From: Raphanus sativus | Taxonomy: Eukaryota > Streptophyta > Magnoliopsida > Brassicales > Brassicaceae | NCBI RefSeq assembly: GCF_000801105.2 | Contig: NC_079516.1 | Span: forward strand, 28,867,643-28,931,642 | Length of the DNA stretch: 64,000 nt | Reading direction: 5' to 3' | Shown here: in pieces, positions 54,801 through 64,000 of the stretch | Numbering within the stretch: the stretch's first letter is position 1 | Layout of the letters: the number at the start of each line of letters is the position of its first letter | The notes under the pieces: model-generated | What the model was told of the DNA's origin: nothing | The model's input: the letters and a program-made list of their open reading frames with translations, nothing else | The model's database searches: none | Made by a program: the position numbers and the translations under genes

Positions 54801-56756
54801 TCTATAATATTAAAAGAGAAGTGATGATTTTTTTCATGTGTGATTTTTCTATTTGGACCATCCTTTAGAACATTAATTAAATGAAATTTTTGTATACATA
54901 TTTGAAATATTTTAATTATTCTAAAACAAATCAAATAGATATTCCTATATTTTCTCTCAACTATATCTGAACAAAATCTTTTTATAATTTGTTTTTTACA
55001 ATATAAATACATATTTCATTTTTCATTAAAACAAACATTTTAAAATATGTAATTACTTTTGTATTTACTTAAACTATGTAACATCTCGAGTTGTGATATG
55101 TGAAAAGGTTTAAGAGAATTGATTTGGCTACCTATGTCACCAAAGTTGACTTACCTTTTCCGTCACACATCCGTTTAGAACTCCAGAGTTAAGTGTGCTT
55201 GGGCTGGAGTAGTGGAAGGATGGGTGACCTATCGGGAAGTGATTCGTGATACCGTGTAAGTGAGGCCAAAGCACGGGGAAAGGTCGGGTGGTGATTGTAG
55301 GGTCAGTAAATAATGATTTCGAGCTTTGGAAAATTAACGACCGACCGTCGGATGGGATGGGCTCACAGATCGAGAGAACGGGTGTGGGTGGCCCATTAGC
55401 CGTAGGCGGGTCGGGGCGTTACAATATAAATGTAAATTTTTGTTTTTCACTTAAACAAACCTTTTAAATATTTATTTAATTTGGTAATTGTTTAAAATAT
55501 AAATGTATATTTCATTTTTACTAAAAAAAAACTCTTTTAAGCATCTAATTAATTATGTAATTATATTAAAGTCATGTACTATTTTATATTAAATTGTGAT
55601 GTGAATGTTTTGTTAATTTTTTAAATAAAATATTTGATCTCTAAAATTTAAGATTTGTTAATTCAGAAATTTGTATCACACTGTTGAAAATATGCTATCA
55701 ATGTAAATGATCTGCTTAGAAATGCTATTCTGAAAGTGCATTTAGTTTCTGTTATTAAATATAATAGTCGATTTAATTTTATATTTAAATAATAGAAGTA
55801 TTTGACTGCTTTGTTTATAAAAAAGATAATCAAGCTCATTTATATATAGACCATATTGATATATTATTCATTAATTTAATTTTTTTTGTTGGTTTTATAT
55901 ATCTTGTGAAATTTTGAAATTCCAATAGGTGTACCAGTTAATGTCATTAGCAAAAATAACAGATGAATGATTGAAAAATATATTTCACGTGAATATTTTT
56001 TATTTTCAGTGTGTTTATTATCAAATGTAGTTTTAGGTTTTAGTGTGGATTATATAATGTTATATATGATAGATGAAGAATTGCAAATAAATTTTTTAAC
56101 ATTTAAAAATCCATTGAAAATAATTCAAGATTTTTGAGGTATAAAAATCTAAATCACCAATAGACAATATAAGAAACCTCCAAAAATATAGATAAGAAAG
56201 AGAAATTTAGGTTGAAAAGGAAAAAAACAAACACAATGCATTACAATTTCCGGTTTAATTTGTTTCTTGTCATCTACTTAAACAGACTCATAATGACTAT
56301 GTTAAGCACACTGGAAGCTCCGCAACTATGTGAACGACGACCGGTTTAATAATTTAGATGAAAATGACATTTTATAAATTACACTTAATATAGGTTATTC
56401 AGTCAAAGATTTAGTTCATGCAAATAATCCAGTTAACATATATGTATGACCAAAACCTACAATACAAGTACAATCTTAAGGAAATTAATATCTAAGTTGA
56501 TATTAAATTGAACATTTTTTATCGTAAATATCACATAATGTAAGGTTTTTGTTAATGTTCATGGTTTAATAAGATAAATATAACTAATAATTTGAAACAA
56601 TAGATTAAATTTCTGCATGCAAACTATGAAATTGGTGTGCTTGAAAATATTATATTAAACTCTAGCAATATGGTAAATATTGAAATTATAAACCACTAAT
56701 CATGTAAAGCAAATATTTATATATAAAATAAAATAACCATGCGGGTCAAGATCTAG
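54801..56756 (+). mobile_element. Helitron B, immediately abutting Helitron A
   Basis: 5' end TCTATAATATTAAAAGAGAAG begins at the base after CTAG of Helitron A. 3' end GCGGGTCAAGATCTAG (to 56756) followed by T. Non-coding, with a Cassandra-like LTR inside. Confidence 0.75.
55077..55423 (+). mobile_element. Cassandra-type solo LTR with 5S rRNA-like core
   Basis: 347 bp, TGTAACATCTCG to GGGGCGTTACA. Bases about 55145-55258 resemble plant 5S rRNA, including AGTTAAGTGTGCTTGGGC (box A region) and GGATGGGTGACC (box C). A 5S-like domain within the LTR is the hallmark of Cassandra TRIM elements. Only one LTR is present. The flanking five bases (AACTA, ATATA) do not match, so the target duplication is decayed. 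It is not a functional 5S gene. Confidence 0.85.
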
Positions 56757-58115
56757 TGGTTTCTTGTGTCTAGAATAGCGTAGAATAATAATAGAAAACA
56801 GAAAAAGAAGTTATATGAAAGCCACAGACGGCTGGGAGAAAAAGATGAGTTAATTAGGGTAAATCCTGAGTGTCTGGTAGCTGCTAACCCAAGCGAGCAT
56901 TCAAATATCTGCCAGAATAGGTTCCATTCTTTTAATCTTTCCGGGGAGTCATTTCCTTAAAAATCTCTGCCGTTAGAAAAGGCACTCGGGTGTTCCTCTC
57001 AATCGAGAACAGTCATCAATCTGTTCTGGGTGAAAATCACCAATTTACACTCTTTTCTGCCTCTTTTGCTCCAACAGGTCCATCTCCTATACTGTGCAAC
57101 TCCAGACCTGTAATGACTCGAAAATTACTAGAAAGACTCGATAAAGACTAGAAAACCAATTGGAAAACATTGTTAGAATGTGCCAGAAACACAACATATC
57201 AACACATGTCATGATCTTGCTAATTACGAAGTTTGAACATAAAGCTTTATATACTAAGATCTCAGCGAACATAATCCGGAAATAACTTAAATACGTGTTT
57301 TCTTTCTCGAATACGTGTGACGGCAATGCGAAATTTCGTGGCAAAATCAGTGATTGTTGTGTAAATCAGAGATTGTGTTATGAATCGGAGATTATGGCCG
57401 AATCAGTTACGACGATGTCAATCGGTGACAGTTACGGCGATAATGGTTTCGGCGATAATGGTTTCGAAGTCGCAATGAGCATGCGACGGAGATTTTATAT
57501 GTTTTCGTTTCTTTCCTTAAAACTTTTATGGTAAAATAATCGCTGAGGTAGTTTTTCATGCTATTATTGTCAATTTCCCTATTAAAAATTCATAAATAAT
57601 TAAGGTAAAAAGATATTTTTTAATCTATTTTCAGCGTTCCCAACGTCTTGATAACACTGGGTGTTTTGATCTTGATGGCTCAACGTGTAAACCCATTATT
57701 AGAAGACCAACTCTATACTTTTTTGGTATTGTTAACTCGGGTATCCTGAGCCACTGGGTACAGTACCCTAGAGTCCAGACTAATCCTAAAAGGAGATGCA
57801 GTTACATATGAACCCTCTTTCCAGATATTCAAAAGGACCCTAAGCAAAAAGCTCATAGGTGCATGCCATATGATGAAAGATAGTAGGGTACCTTCTAACC
57901 TGAGTTACTTAACAGCACCGGAACTCGCCTGCCACTAGACTATCATCACATGATTAAATCTATATTTATTAAGAAAGACTCAACTCCCAAGTCATAAAGT
58001 ATATTTATTAAGAATTATCCAACTTGCTAATTCGTGACAAAAAAAAAATCCAACTTGCTAATTTTATACGTTGCTTTCCATCAAATTGTATTAAAATAAA
58101 GGAAAATAGGAGAAA
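56757..58115. other. No confident gene; SINE-like stretch
   Basis: A 79-codon frame at 57295-57534 has no recognisable domain. Minus-strand bases about 57960-57900 contain TAGTCTAGTGGCAGGCG, a good pol III box A match. No clear box B follows, so a SINE remnant (57665-57960) is only tentative. Confidence 0.3.
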
Positions 58116-58117
58116 AG

Positions 58118-58891
58118 ATATGGAAAATTGTCTAAAATACAATTTTCATAGTACCACTTTTCATGTTTACACTAACCACTTTTACCACCACTTTTAATGA
58201 AGGGTTTAGATTTGAAGGTTTAGGATTTATGGTTTAGATTTGATTTTTAGGGTTTAGGGTATATAGTTTAGGGTTTAAAGTTGAGAATTTAGGGTTTATA
58301 GTTGAGGTTTTAGGGTTTAGGGTATCGAATTTAGGTTATATAGTTTAGGGTTTAGAGTTAAAGGTTTAGGGTTTAGAGTTGGGGGTTTATGATTTAGAGT
58401 TTGGAGTTATAATTATGAAAAACATATAAAAATTAGGATATAAGAGTTTTTAACCTTTTAATAAATAAGGTATTTTTGAAAATGTGTTTTTAATGGTGAT
58501 AAAATGAATAATGGTACTTTTTTTTGAACGTCTGGATCGATTATTATCGATTAATTATGCTATTACAATGATGAGAATATTACAAAGACGATTTTACAGC
58601 CGACAATTCTACCACTATGTAAGAATACCCGCTTGACTGCACCACTCTGAGCAGCACCACTCTGAGCCGTCCTATGAGATCAATGTTCGATGGTACGTCC
58701 TGCACCAAGCAGAAGATCTCATGTAACCTGTTTCTCCATAATCTGCATAATTTGGTATTTTCTGGAGTTTGAACCCCAGACCTCCGGGTGTAGAAGCAAT
58801 TGAACCCTTAGTCAAACTACTGGACCAAGGGGGCTTCCACAAATAATAATAATGATACTTTTAAAGTGGTATTTTTGAAAATTCCCCGGAA
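58118..58891. mobile_element. MITE family X, copy 1, split by a SINE
   Basis: One end reads GGAAAATTGTCTAAAATAC and the other, inverted, GGGGAATTTTCAAAAATACC. The middle is degenerate telomere-like TTTAGGGTTTAGGGT. The flanks GAAAAGATA and GAAAATATA suggest a 9-bp duplication with one change. Bases 58522-58862 are a later SINE insertion. No coding sequence. Confidence 0.75.
58522..58847 (-). mobile_element. tRNA-derived SINE
   Basis: The minus strand starts near GTGGAAGCCCCCTTGGTCCAG (box A region TGGTCCAGTAGTTTG), has box B GGGGTTCAAACTCC, and ends in an A-tail (the T run at 58518-58525). It is flanked by a 15-bp direct repeat AATAATGRTACTTTT (58507-58521 and 58848-58862, one mismatch). Removing it restores a sequence that matches MITE copy 3 without a gap. 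Confidence 0.88.
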
Positions 58892-59220
58892 AATATAGGA
58901 TAACTTGAATGATCATCGAAAGTTGCTTCCTCATTACGTGAAATCTATACGTTTTTGGTAGCTTTCGAAATTTATCTAGTAGACTTGTATTAAGTAGGTA
59001 GATACTCGAAAGATTTCCATAAGTTTACATAAATTTTTCAGATTTCAAAATCCTACCTGGTAGACTTATTATATTTTTTTACGGACTCAAGATATTTCCA
59101 TAAAATTTACACGCTTTTTTGAAGATTTTGAAATCATATAATATGAGAAATTTGTGTTTACTCTGTATTCGACGACTTATATAAAGTCTACACGTTTTTG
59201 GCATAGTATATTTTAAAAGC

Positions 59221-59675
59221 GGGGCAATTTTCAAAAATACCACTTTGAAAGTACTATTATTCACTTTTAACACCACTAAACACATATTTTTAAAAATACC
59301 TTATTTATTAAAAAGTTAAAGACTCTTATATTGTTGTTTTTTTATGCTTTTCAAAATTCTAATCTCAAACTCTAAATTCTAAACCCCTAACTCTAAACTC
59401 TAAACCCTAAACCCTAAATCCTCAACTCTAAACCCTAAACCCTAAATTCTATACCCTAAATTCAATACCATAAACTCTAAAATCTCAACTATAGATTCTA
59501 AATCCTCAACTTTAAACCCTAAACTATATACTCTAAACACTAAAACATTAAATCTAAATCCTAAATCCTAAATCATAAACCTTCAAATCTAAATCCTTTA
59601 TTGAAAGTGGTGGTAAAAGTGATTAGTGTAAACATGAAAAGTGGTACTATGAAATGGTATTTTTGGCAATTTCCC
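59221..59675. mobile_element. MITE family X, copy 2 (inverted), 9-bp duplication
   Basis: 455 bp flanked by the exact 9-bp duplication TTTAAAAGC (59212-59220 and 59676-59684). Ends GGGGCAATTTTCAAAAATACC and, inverted, GGGAAATTGCCAAAAATACC. Telomere-like AAACCCTAAACCCTAAAT runs inside. The 9-bp duplication supports a Mutator-type origin. Confidence 0.85.
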
Positions 59676-59723
59676 TTTAAAAGCCTATATGTTAAACATG
59701 TATTTAGTTTACCCCCACTTAAA

Positions 59724-60152
59724 GGGAAATTGCTTAAAATACCGTACCACTTTTCATGTTTACACTAACTACTTTTACCACCATTTTTAATGAAATGTTT
59801 AGATTTGAAAGTTTAGGATTTAGTGTTTAGATTTGGTGTTCTAAGGTTTAAGATATATAGTTTAGGGTTTAGAGTTGAGAATTTAGGGTTTATAGTTGAG
59901 GTTTTAGGGTTTAGGGTTTAGGGTATTGAATTTAGGGTATAAAGTTTAGGGTTTAGAGTTGAGGATTTAGAGTTTTGGGTTTAGAGTTGGGGATTTAGGA
60001 TTTAGAGTTTTTAGAATTTTGAAAAGCATATAAAAACAGAATATAAGAGTCTTTAACATTTAAATAAATAAGATATATTTGAAAATGTGTCTTTACTGGT
60101 GGTAAAAATGAATAATGGTACTTTCAAAGTGGTATTTTTGAAAATTCCTCCA
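59724..60152. mobile_element. MITE family X, copy 3
   Basis: Same orientation as copy 1: GGGAAATTGCTTAAAATACC to GTATTTTTGAAAATTCC. The target duplication is not clear. Confidence 0.75.
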
Positions 60153-60282
60153 CTTTTTTAAAAAGAAACAAAAAAATATTTCATCTTTTTATTCTTGAAT
60201 TCTTAAATCCTAAGAAATTAATCATGTGGATTTGTATTTATTCTGGATACTCAAAATACTTGTATAAAATCAGCATATTTTA

Positions 60283-60536
60283 AGTGTTGGAGAATTTTCA
60301 AAAATACCACTTTCAAAGTACCATTATTTATCTTTAGCACCACTAAAAACACATTTTCAAAAATCCTAAATCTTCAACTCTAAATCCTAAACTATATACC
60401 TTAAACCCTAAAACATCAAATCTAAACACTAAATCTTAACTTTCAAATCTAACCATTTAATTAAAAATGGTGGTAAAAGTTGTTAGTGTAAACATGAAAA
60501 GTGATACTATGAAAATGGTATTTTAGACAATTTCCC
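60283..60536. mobile_element. MITE family X, copy 4 (inverted, shortened)
   Basis: GGAGAATTTTCAAAAATACC to ATTTTAGACAATTTCCC, with about 200 bases lost from the middle compared with copy 2. Confidence 0.7.
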
Positions 60537-60837
60537 AAAAAAGTTTCAAAAGTATTTCTTTAATTATATTTTTGCTTTCTATTAAAACGTTTTGAAATAA
60601 GAATAACTAAAATTAACCTTTTTCAATATTTTTTTGCATCTAGGATCTGGTTTTATGGACGGAACCAAAACCGAAAGCGACATACTAAAGGTCTGCTCCA
60701 AAAGGGATATGAGGACTTAGTACGAACGGAGTAAGTGTAGTTCAATTGCGTCTACATGAGCGGACTCACAAACACTTGTTGTTGGTGTTCTCGTATCCCC
60801 CCTTTAATGTAATCTTCGCTTCTTAGGATGATATGGC

Positions 60838-61041
60838 ATGTCATTTCATTACGGGTTAATGAAAAAACTCCGGAGAATAGTGCCGATTGTTCATTTGGTC
60901 GGTGGTATGCTGCGCGTACAAGTTGAGGTACTAGTTTGCCGTGTTCCCCCAGAAAACGGTGAACTTCACAATGAGAGTGTGGTTAACATTTATGTTGACG
61001 GGGTGGAGTATGAGATCATCGGACCCTTAGAGCACCATTAA
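60838..61041 (+). CDS. Unassigned 67-codon frame
   Basis: MSFHYGLMKKLRRIVPIVHL... ending GVEYEIIGPLEHH. The preceding DNA (60690-60830) can also be read as coding-like (RLHERTHKHLLLVFSYPP). The GC content is higher than the surroundings, so it may be a fragment of a host or transposon gene. No family recognised. The MITE at 61030 supplies its last codons. Confidence 0.2.
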   Translation: MSFHYGLMKKLRRIVPIVHLVGGMLRVQVEVLVCRVPPENGELHNESVVNIYVDGVEYEIIGPLEHH

Positions 61042-61272
61042 CGCCAGAAACCCTTTAGGTTTCTTTAATTTTTTTTTTTTTTACTTTTTCGAATTTAAAA
61101 AAAAAAAAAAAATACACCAATTGCGGGTCGCCACGTGTTGTGGGATCCGCGAAATTGTCAAAGAAACCAAACAAACAAGTTTCTGTATTGGCAACTTTTT
61201 TTCTTCATTTCTTTCTTTTGGTGGGCCCTGCTTTCTCTAAAAACTCTTAAAAAACCTGCAATAAGAGTGCTC
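61030..61272. mobile_element. Tourist/PIF-like MITE with TTA duplication
   Basis: 243 bp, ends GAGCACCATTAACGC and, inverted, GAGCACTCTTATTGC, flanked by TTA (61027-61029, 61273-61275). Contains CCACGTGTTGTGGGATCC. The TTA duplication is typical of PIF/Harbinger elements. Confidence 0.75.
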
Positions 61273-61275
61273 TTA

Positions 61276-62410
61276 GGACTCAGAAAGTCTTCAAAAGTCT
61301 AGCGCAAGCTGTAACATCCGCTTTCCCCCGATTCCGACCGGGGTTATCGAAAGGGAGTTATAGACACGCGTATACCCTTATAGGCAACCCACCGTGTCCC
61401 TTACTTGTCCCAAGAGTCGACGGTCGCATTGTTTTCTTTGAAATTTCGATCCACCCGTATCCATACACTTCTACTTACAGTCCTGCGCACAGAGAAATGG
61501 AAAGGGAGGGTCTGAGTATTGGGTTACTCAGTGAAGTGACTCTAGACCAGCCTGCCCGCAAGACACTCTACATTACTCTATGCGGGAGCCAGGACTGCCT
61601 AGCCACTACAATCAAACAATGCATCATAAGTCATTTCTAGCAACCTAACGACCAATCAATACAATACAATGAACTCAATCACTGCTACATAACACTTAAT
61701 AAAAGATTAGACCGGCTCGACAAACACAACTGACTCAACTTCAAGAAATGAACCTATGACCGTTTACGGATGTCCCTACGCGTTCCGGTCTATCCTGGGC
61801 GGCACCTCTTTCGAGCATCCATCCCGCCCAACTTCCTAGAGGCTACCTGGATTGCAGCACGTTGGCCCACCGGCTCTGTCTGCCCCCGGCCATTCATAGC
61901 TTTGCATAGCCACTTCTCGGCTTGACTCGATCCTATGGCGCCTCTACACTTTCTTGTTTATTTATATTCCGCCCTCGCGCGGTACCTTTCACATCACATA
62001 ACACCCTAGACTCTAGACGACCACCCGTTCTCGGTGGTCCAACCAGGACTACATACAAGTTCATTGACACTTCCACTTTCTCATTCTCATTCTCTTACTC
62101 ATACTTATACTTCCTCTTTCACTTACTCAAACCACTTGTAGTTAGACTCTTACTCTTACTCAAGACGCCACCCGTTATCGGTATCCCACACAAGTCACTT
62201 AGCACATGATCAATAGGAACAACCACTAGACAAGATGCTAAAGGAACTCCCTATCATCACATAGGACCCCTGTTCTAAAAAGCGGCGAGTAGCCAAATAA
62301 TCGGGCGCATATACGTGAAATGTAGGGTCACCGTGGCGAGTTGAGCCAATACAGTTGCATTCTACGCTAAGCCTAGTTATGTCCGCCTAGACAGTGGTCT
62401 GTCTTCCTGT
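61276..62410. other. GC-richer unclassified repeat region
   Basis: Starts soon after TGTAACATCCGCTTTCCCCC, which has the look of an LTR start, and contains palindromic stretches such as CCACCCGTTCTCGGTGG (62021). At 62270-62400 it contains TTCTAAAAAGCGGCGAG and GTCCGCCTAGAC, resembling short Brassicaceae elements. No long reading frame. Possibly a non-coding LTR element fragment. Confidence 0.3.
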
Positions 62411-63594
62411 AAATTCTTTGTTATTTATTAATGTTTACTATGATAGATTTTCTTATACAATAATGTTTCTTTATGTATAAAGTGGAAAACCAAGACTTTT
62501 CGTTTACAACATTTTGCATATTTTCTTACATTTGATGAAACTATGATTCTTTTACTAGAATCCATCTCAAGGTTGTAACTGGTTCTCTGTATCTCTAAGT
62601 ATGGAGACGAATCACTGTTCTTCTTTGTTGCTGGAGGATATGTTGCATCTGTGTGGGTGAATGGAGATACAAAAAATCTCAAAATCATGGTTGAGAGTGA
62701 GAGTCCACACAGTCTGAAAATGAGTTAATATAGATATGTTTTTGTTTATGTCAAATGTGTAGAAGTGAATCTCGTGTAGAGGTGTACATATGGATAGCTT
62801 GTAGGAGGTGAACACTTGGATTATAATTATGTGTACGTTTGTTGTAATATGGTGTACATGCGGATAGCATTAAGTTATTTTCGACTAATACACCATAAAT
62901 AAATTGATTGAATCAAACTTTGAATACTAAACATCAGCCTTGACATATTCATGATGGCGAGACAACATCTTCAAAAATGATTTTGGTGCATATATACCCT
63001 AAGTATACATGTGGACATCTACGAATACGTGTACATGTAAAACACTCGCAAACAAAGAACACGGCTACAATGACTATTTTAAACACATTTACAAACACAA
63101 AGCTTAATCAATGTTCTAGACAACATGTGAAACTCAAGTGACGCATTAGTTGTTCTCTTAAGACTTGTCGAAAATCGGCGACAAGTGAGGTGGCGACAGT
63201 GACGGAAGAGAATTTTCTGGCGAGAAAATACATAGAAAAGTATCTCGAGCAACAGTGTGCGAGGAAGAGGTCACCTTTGATTATGACTACTCATGAAGGC
63301 AACGTGTAAGTAACCATAGACAAACTGGAGATATGATTTGAGGTACCACAAGGTGAGGCCTTTCATTCCCATTGTTCTCATGCTATATTTGGGCATCGCT
63401 TATGTAAAGATGAACAAGCAGAGAGTTGGAAATGTCTCTATTAACAAGTGTAAGCAAAGAAAAAAACAGAGAAAACTCGAGTAGGATCTTAACTACAATA
63501 AACAACCAGAGGAAGTTACGAAAAAAACAACTAAAAAAGCCTTTCACTTAGCTCAAATTTCACCAACACAAGATTCAAGAAGACAGTAACAAAA
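62411..63594. other. No gene recognised
   Basis: AT-rich sequence with a few short open frames. GTGTACATGTGGATAG-like motifs recur at about 62785, 62850 and 63010. Confidence 0.4.
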
Positions 63595-63693
63595 CTAAAG
63601 AGAAGATGGAACATAATCAGTAGACAAGTACTCATTGTCAGGATCAACTAGCTTCTTAACTGCGTCGCCACAATCGATTTCGTATAACTCGCT
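63595..63693 (-). CDS. Possible terminal exon of an unknown gene
   Basis: The minus strand reads SELYEIDCGDAVKKLVDPDN, then EYLSTDYVPSSL and TAG, preceded by TTTTCTGAAG, a plausible splice acceptor. Amino acid composition looks like real protein rather than AT-rich noise. An upstream minus frame at 63728-63940 (MHGRDATSFSIPELTKLSLI...) could be another exon. No family assigned, and the rest of the gene would lie beyond the right edge. Confidence 0.25.
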   Translation of the reverse strand, partial: SELYEIDCGDAVKKLVDPDNEYLSTDYVPSSL

Positions 63694-64000
63694 TCAGAAA
63701 AGCCATTTCAGATATAAAATAGGAACCCTAAACGAAACGTATAAGAAAAAGGTAGAAGCTTTCCACCTGACTTTTCCACCTGACTTGAACCAGAGTCTGA
63801 AGTAGCGAGATGAATTTTCCTTGCTTACTCAAACAAAGTCGTGGCATCTCCTCCATTATCAAGGATAGCTTTGTGAGTTCTGGGATTGAGAAACTTGTCG
63901 CATCTCTTCCATGCATTATGTCTTTGAGATTAGTAATCAATCACGAACATTCCGATAACCCACCACCATCCACCGGAGGCGACAACAAAGGTGTTTTGTG

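Noticed and set aside
55145..55258. A 5S rRNA gene
   Set aside because: Similarity is partial, with many changes, and it lies between TGTAAC and GTTACA ends of a Cassandra-like LTR.
59340..60010. Interstitial telomere
   Set aside because: The AAACCCTAAA units are degenerate and confined within MITE copies, recurring in both orientations with the elements.

Overview
This window looks like repeat-dominated plant nuclear DNA, most likely from a Brassicaceae genome (Brassica or a close relative). The basis is the combination of Arabidopsis-type Helitron termini, a CACTA element whose ends carry TCGTCGTAAA-like subterminal repeats, a Cassandra-type LTR with a 5S rRNA-like core, a tRNA-derived SINE and many small MITEs. 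I find no clearly intact, conventional host gene. Most open reading frames are transposon remnants or chance translations of repeats. The most gene-like host candidates are three very small glycine-only peptide genes (MAAR-Gly38-43-...-Cys) with conserved promoters, and captured exons of a stomatin-like protein carried by a Helitron.

Layout, left to right. (1) 1-2.0 kb: the N-terminal half of a VANDAL-like MULE transposase, flanked on both sides by a dense same-orientation array of a degenerate AACTCAGCCGTAA-type motif. (2) 2.9-8.0 kb: a complete but frameshifted Copia retrotransposon with exact LTRs, target duplication, primer site and domains, with a 435-bp hAT MITE nested in its 5' LTR. 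(3) 8-17 kb: a glycine-rich gene family in several states of decay, a CACTA-like MITE, a SINE-like fragment, rearranged copies of a repeated module shared with 22-30 kb, a Helitron 3' end, and a second CACTA terminus. (4) 17-22 kb: MITEs, including one with an exact 9-bp duplication, and a roughly 0.67-kb tandem repeat. (5) 20-30.7 kb, continuing at 51.4-51.6 kb: a very large inverted repeat (arms about 2.7-3 kb, loop about 0.6 kb). Each arm carries a glycine-rich gene. The right arm was later split by a 2.4-kb gene-capturing Helitron and by a 20.7-kb CACTA element, and the unbroken left arm serves as an empty-site control for both insertions. (6) 30.73-51.39 kb: the CACTA element itself, with wrecked TNPD-like and TNPA-like genes. 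Inside it are a solo LTR and a roughly 8-9.5-kb tandem duplication, each copy carrying one non-coding LTR retrotransposon with the same target duplication. That retrotransposon contains an array of the perfect palindrome GGTCGCTATAGCGACC and a second array of about 180-bp units. (7) 51.6-56.8 kb: two Helitrons apparently abutting head to tail, the second holding a Cassandra-like solo LTR. (8) 56.8-64 kb: a cluster of four related MITEs in alternating orientation (one split by a SINE), a Tourist-like MITE, a GC-richer unclassified repeat region and a possible terminal exon.

The window therefore records a history of nested insertion and duplication. The gene-like parts do not form a pathway. 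Termini, target duplications and reading frames were read directly by eye. Family names come from recalled family signatures, and no database search was run.
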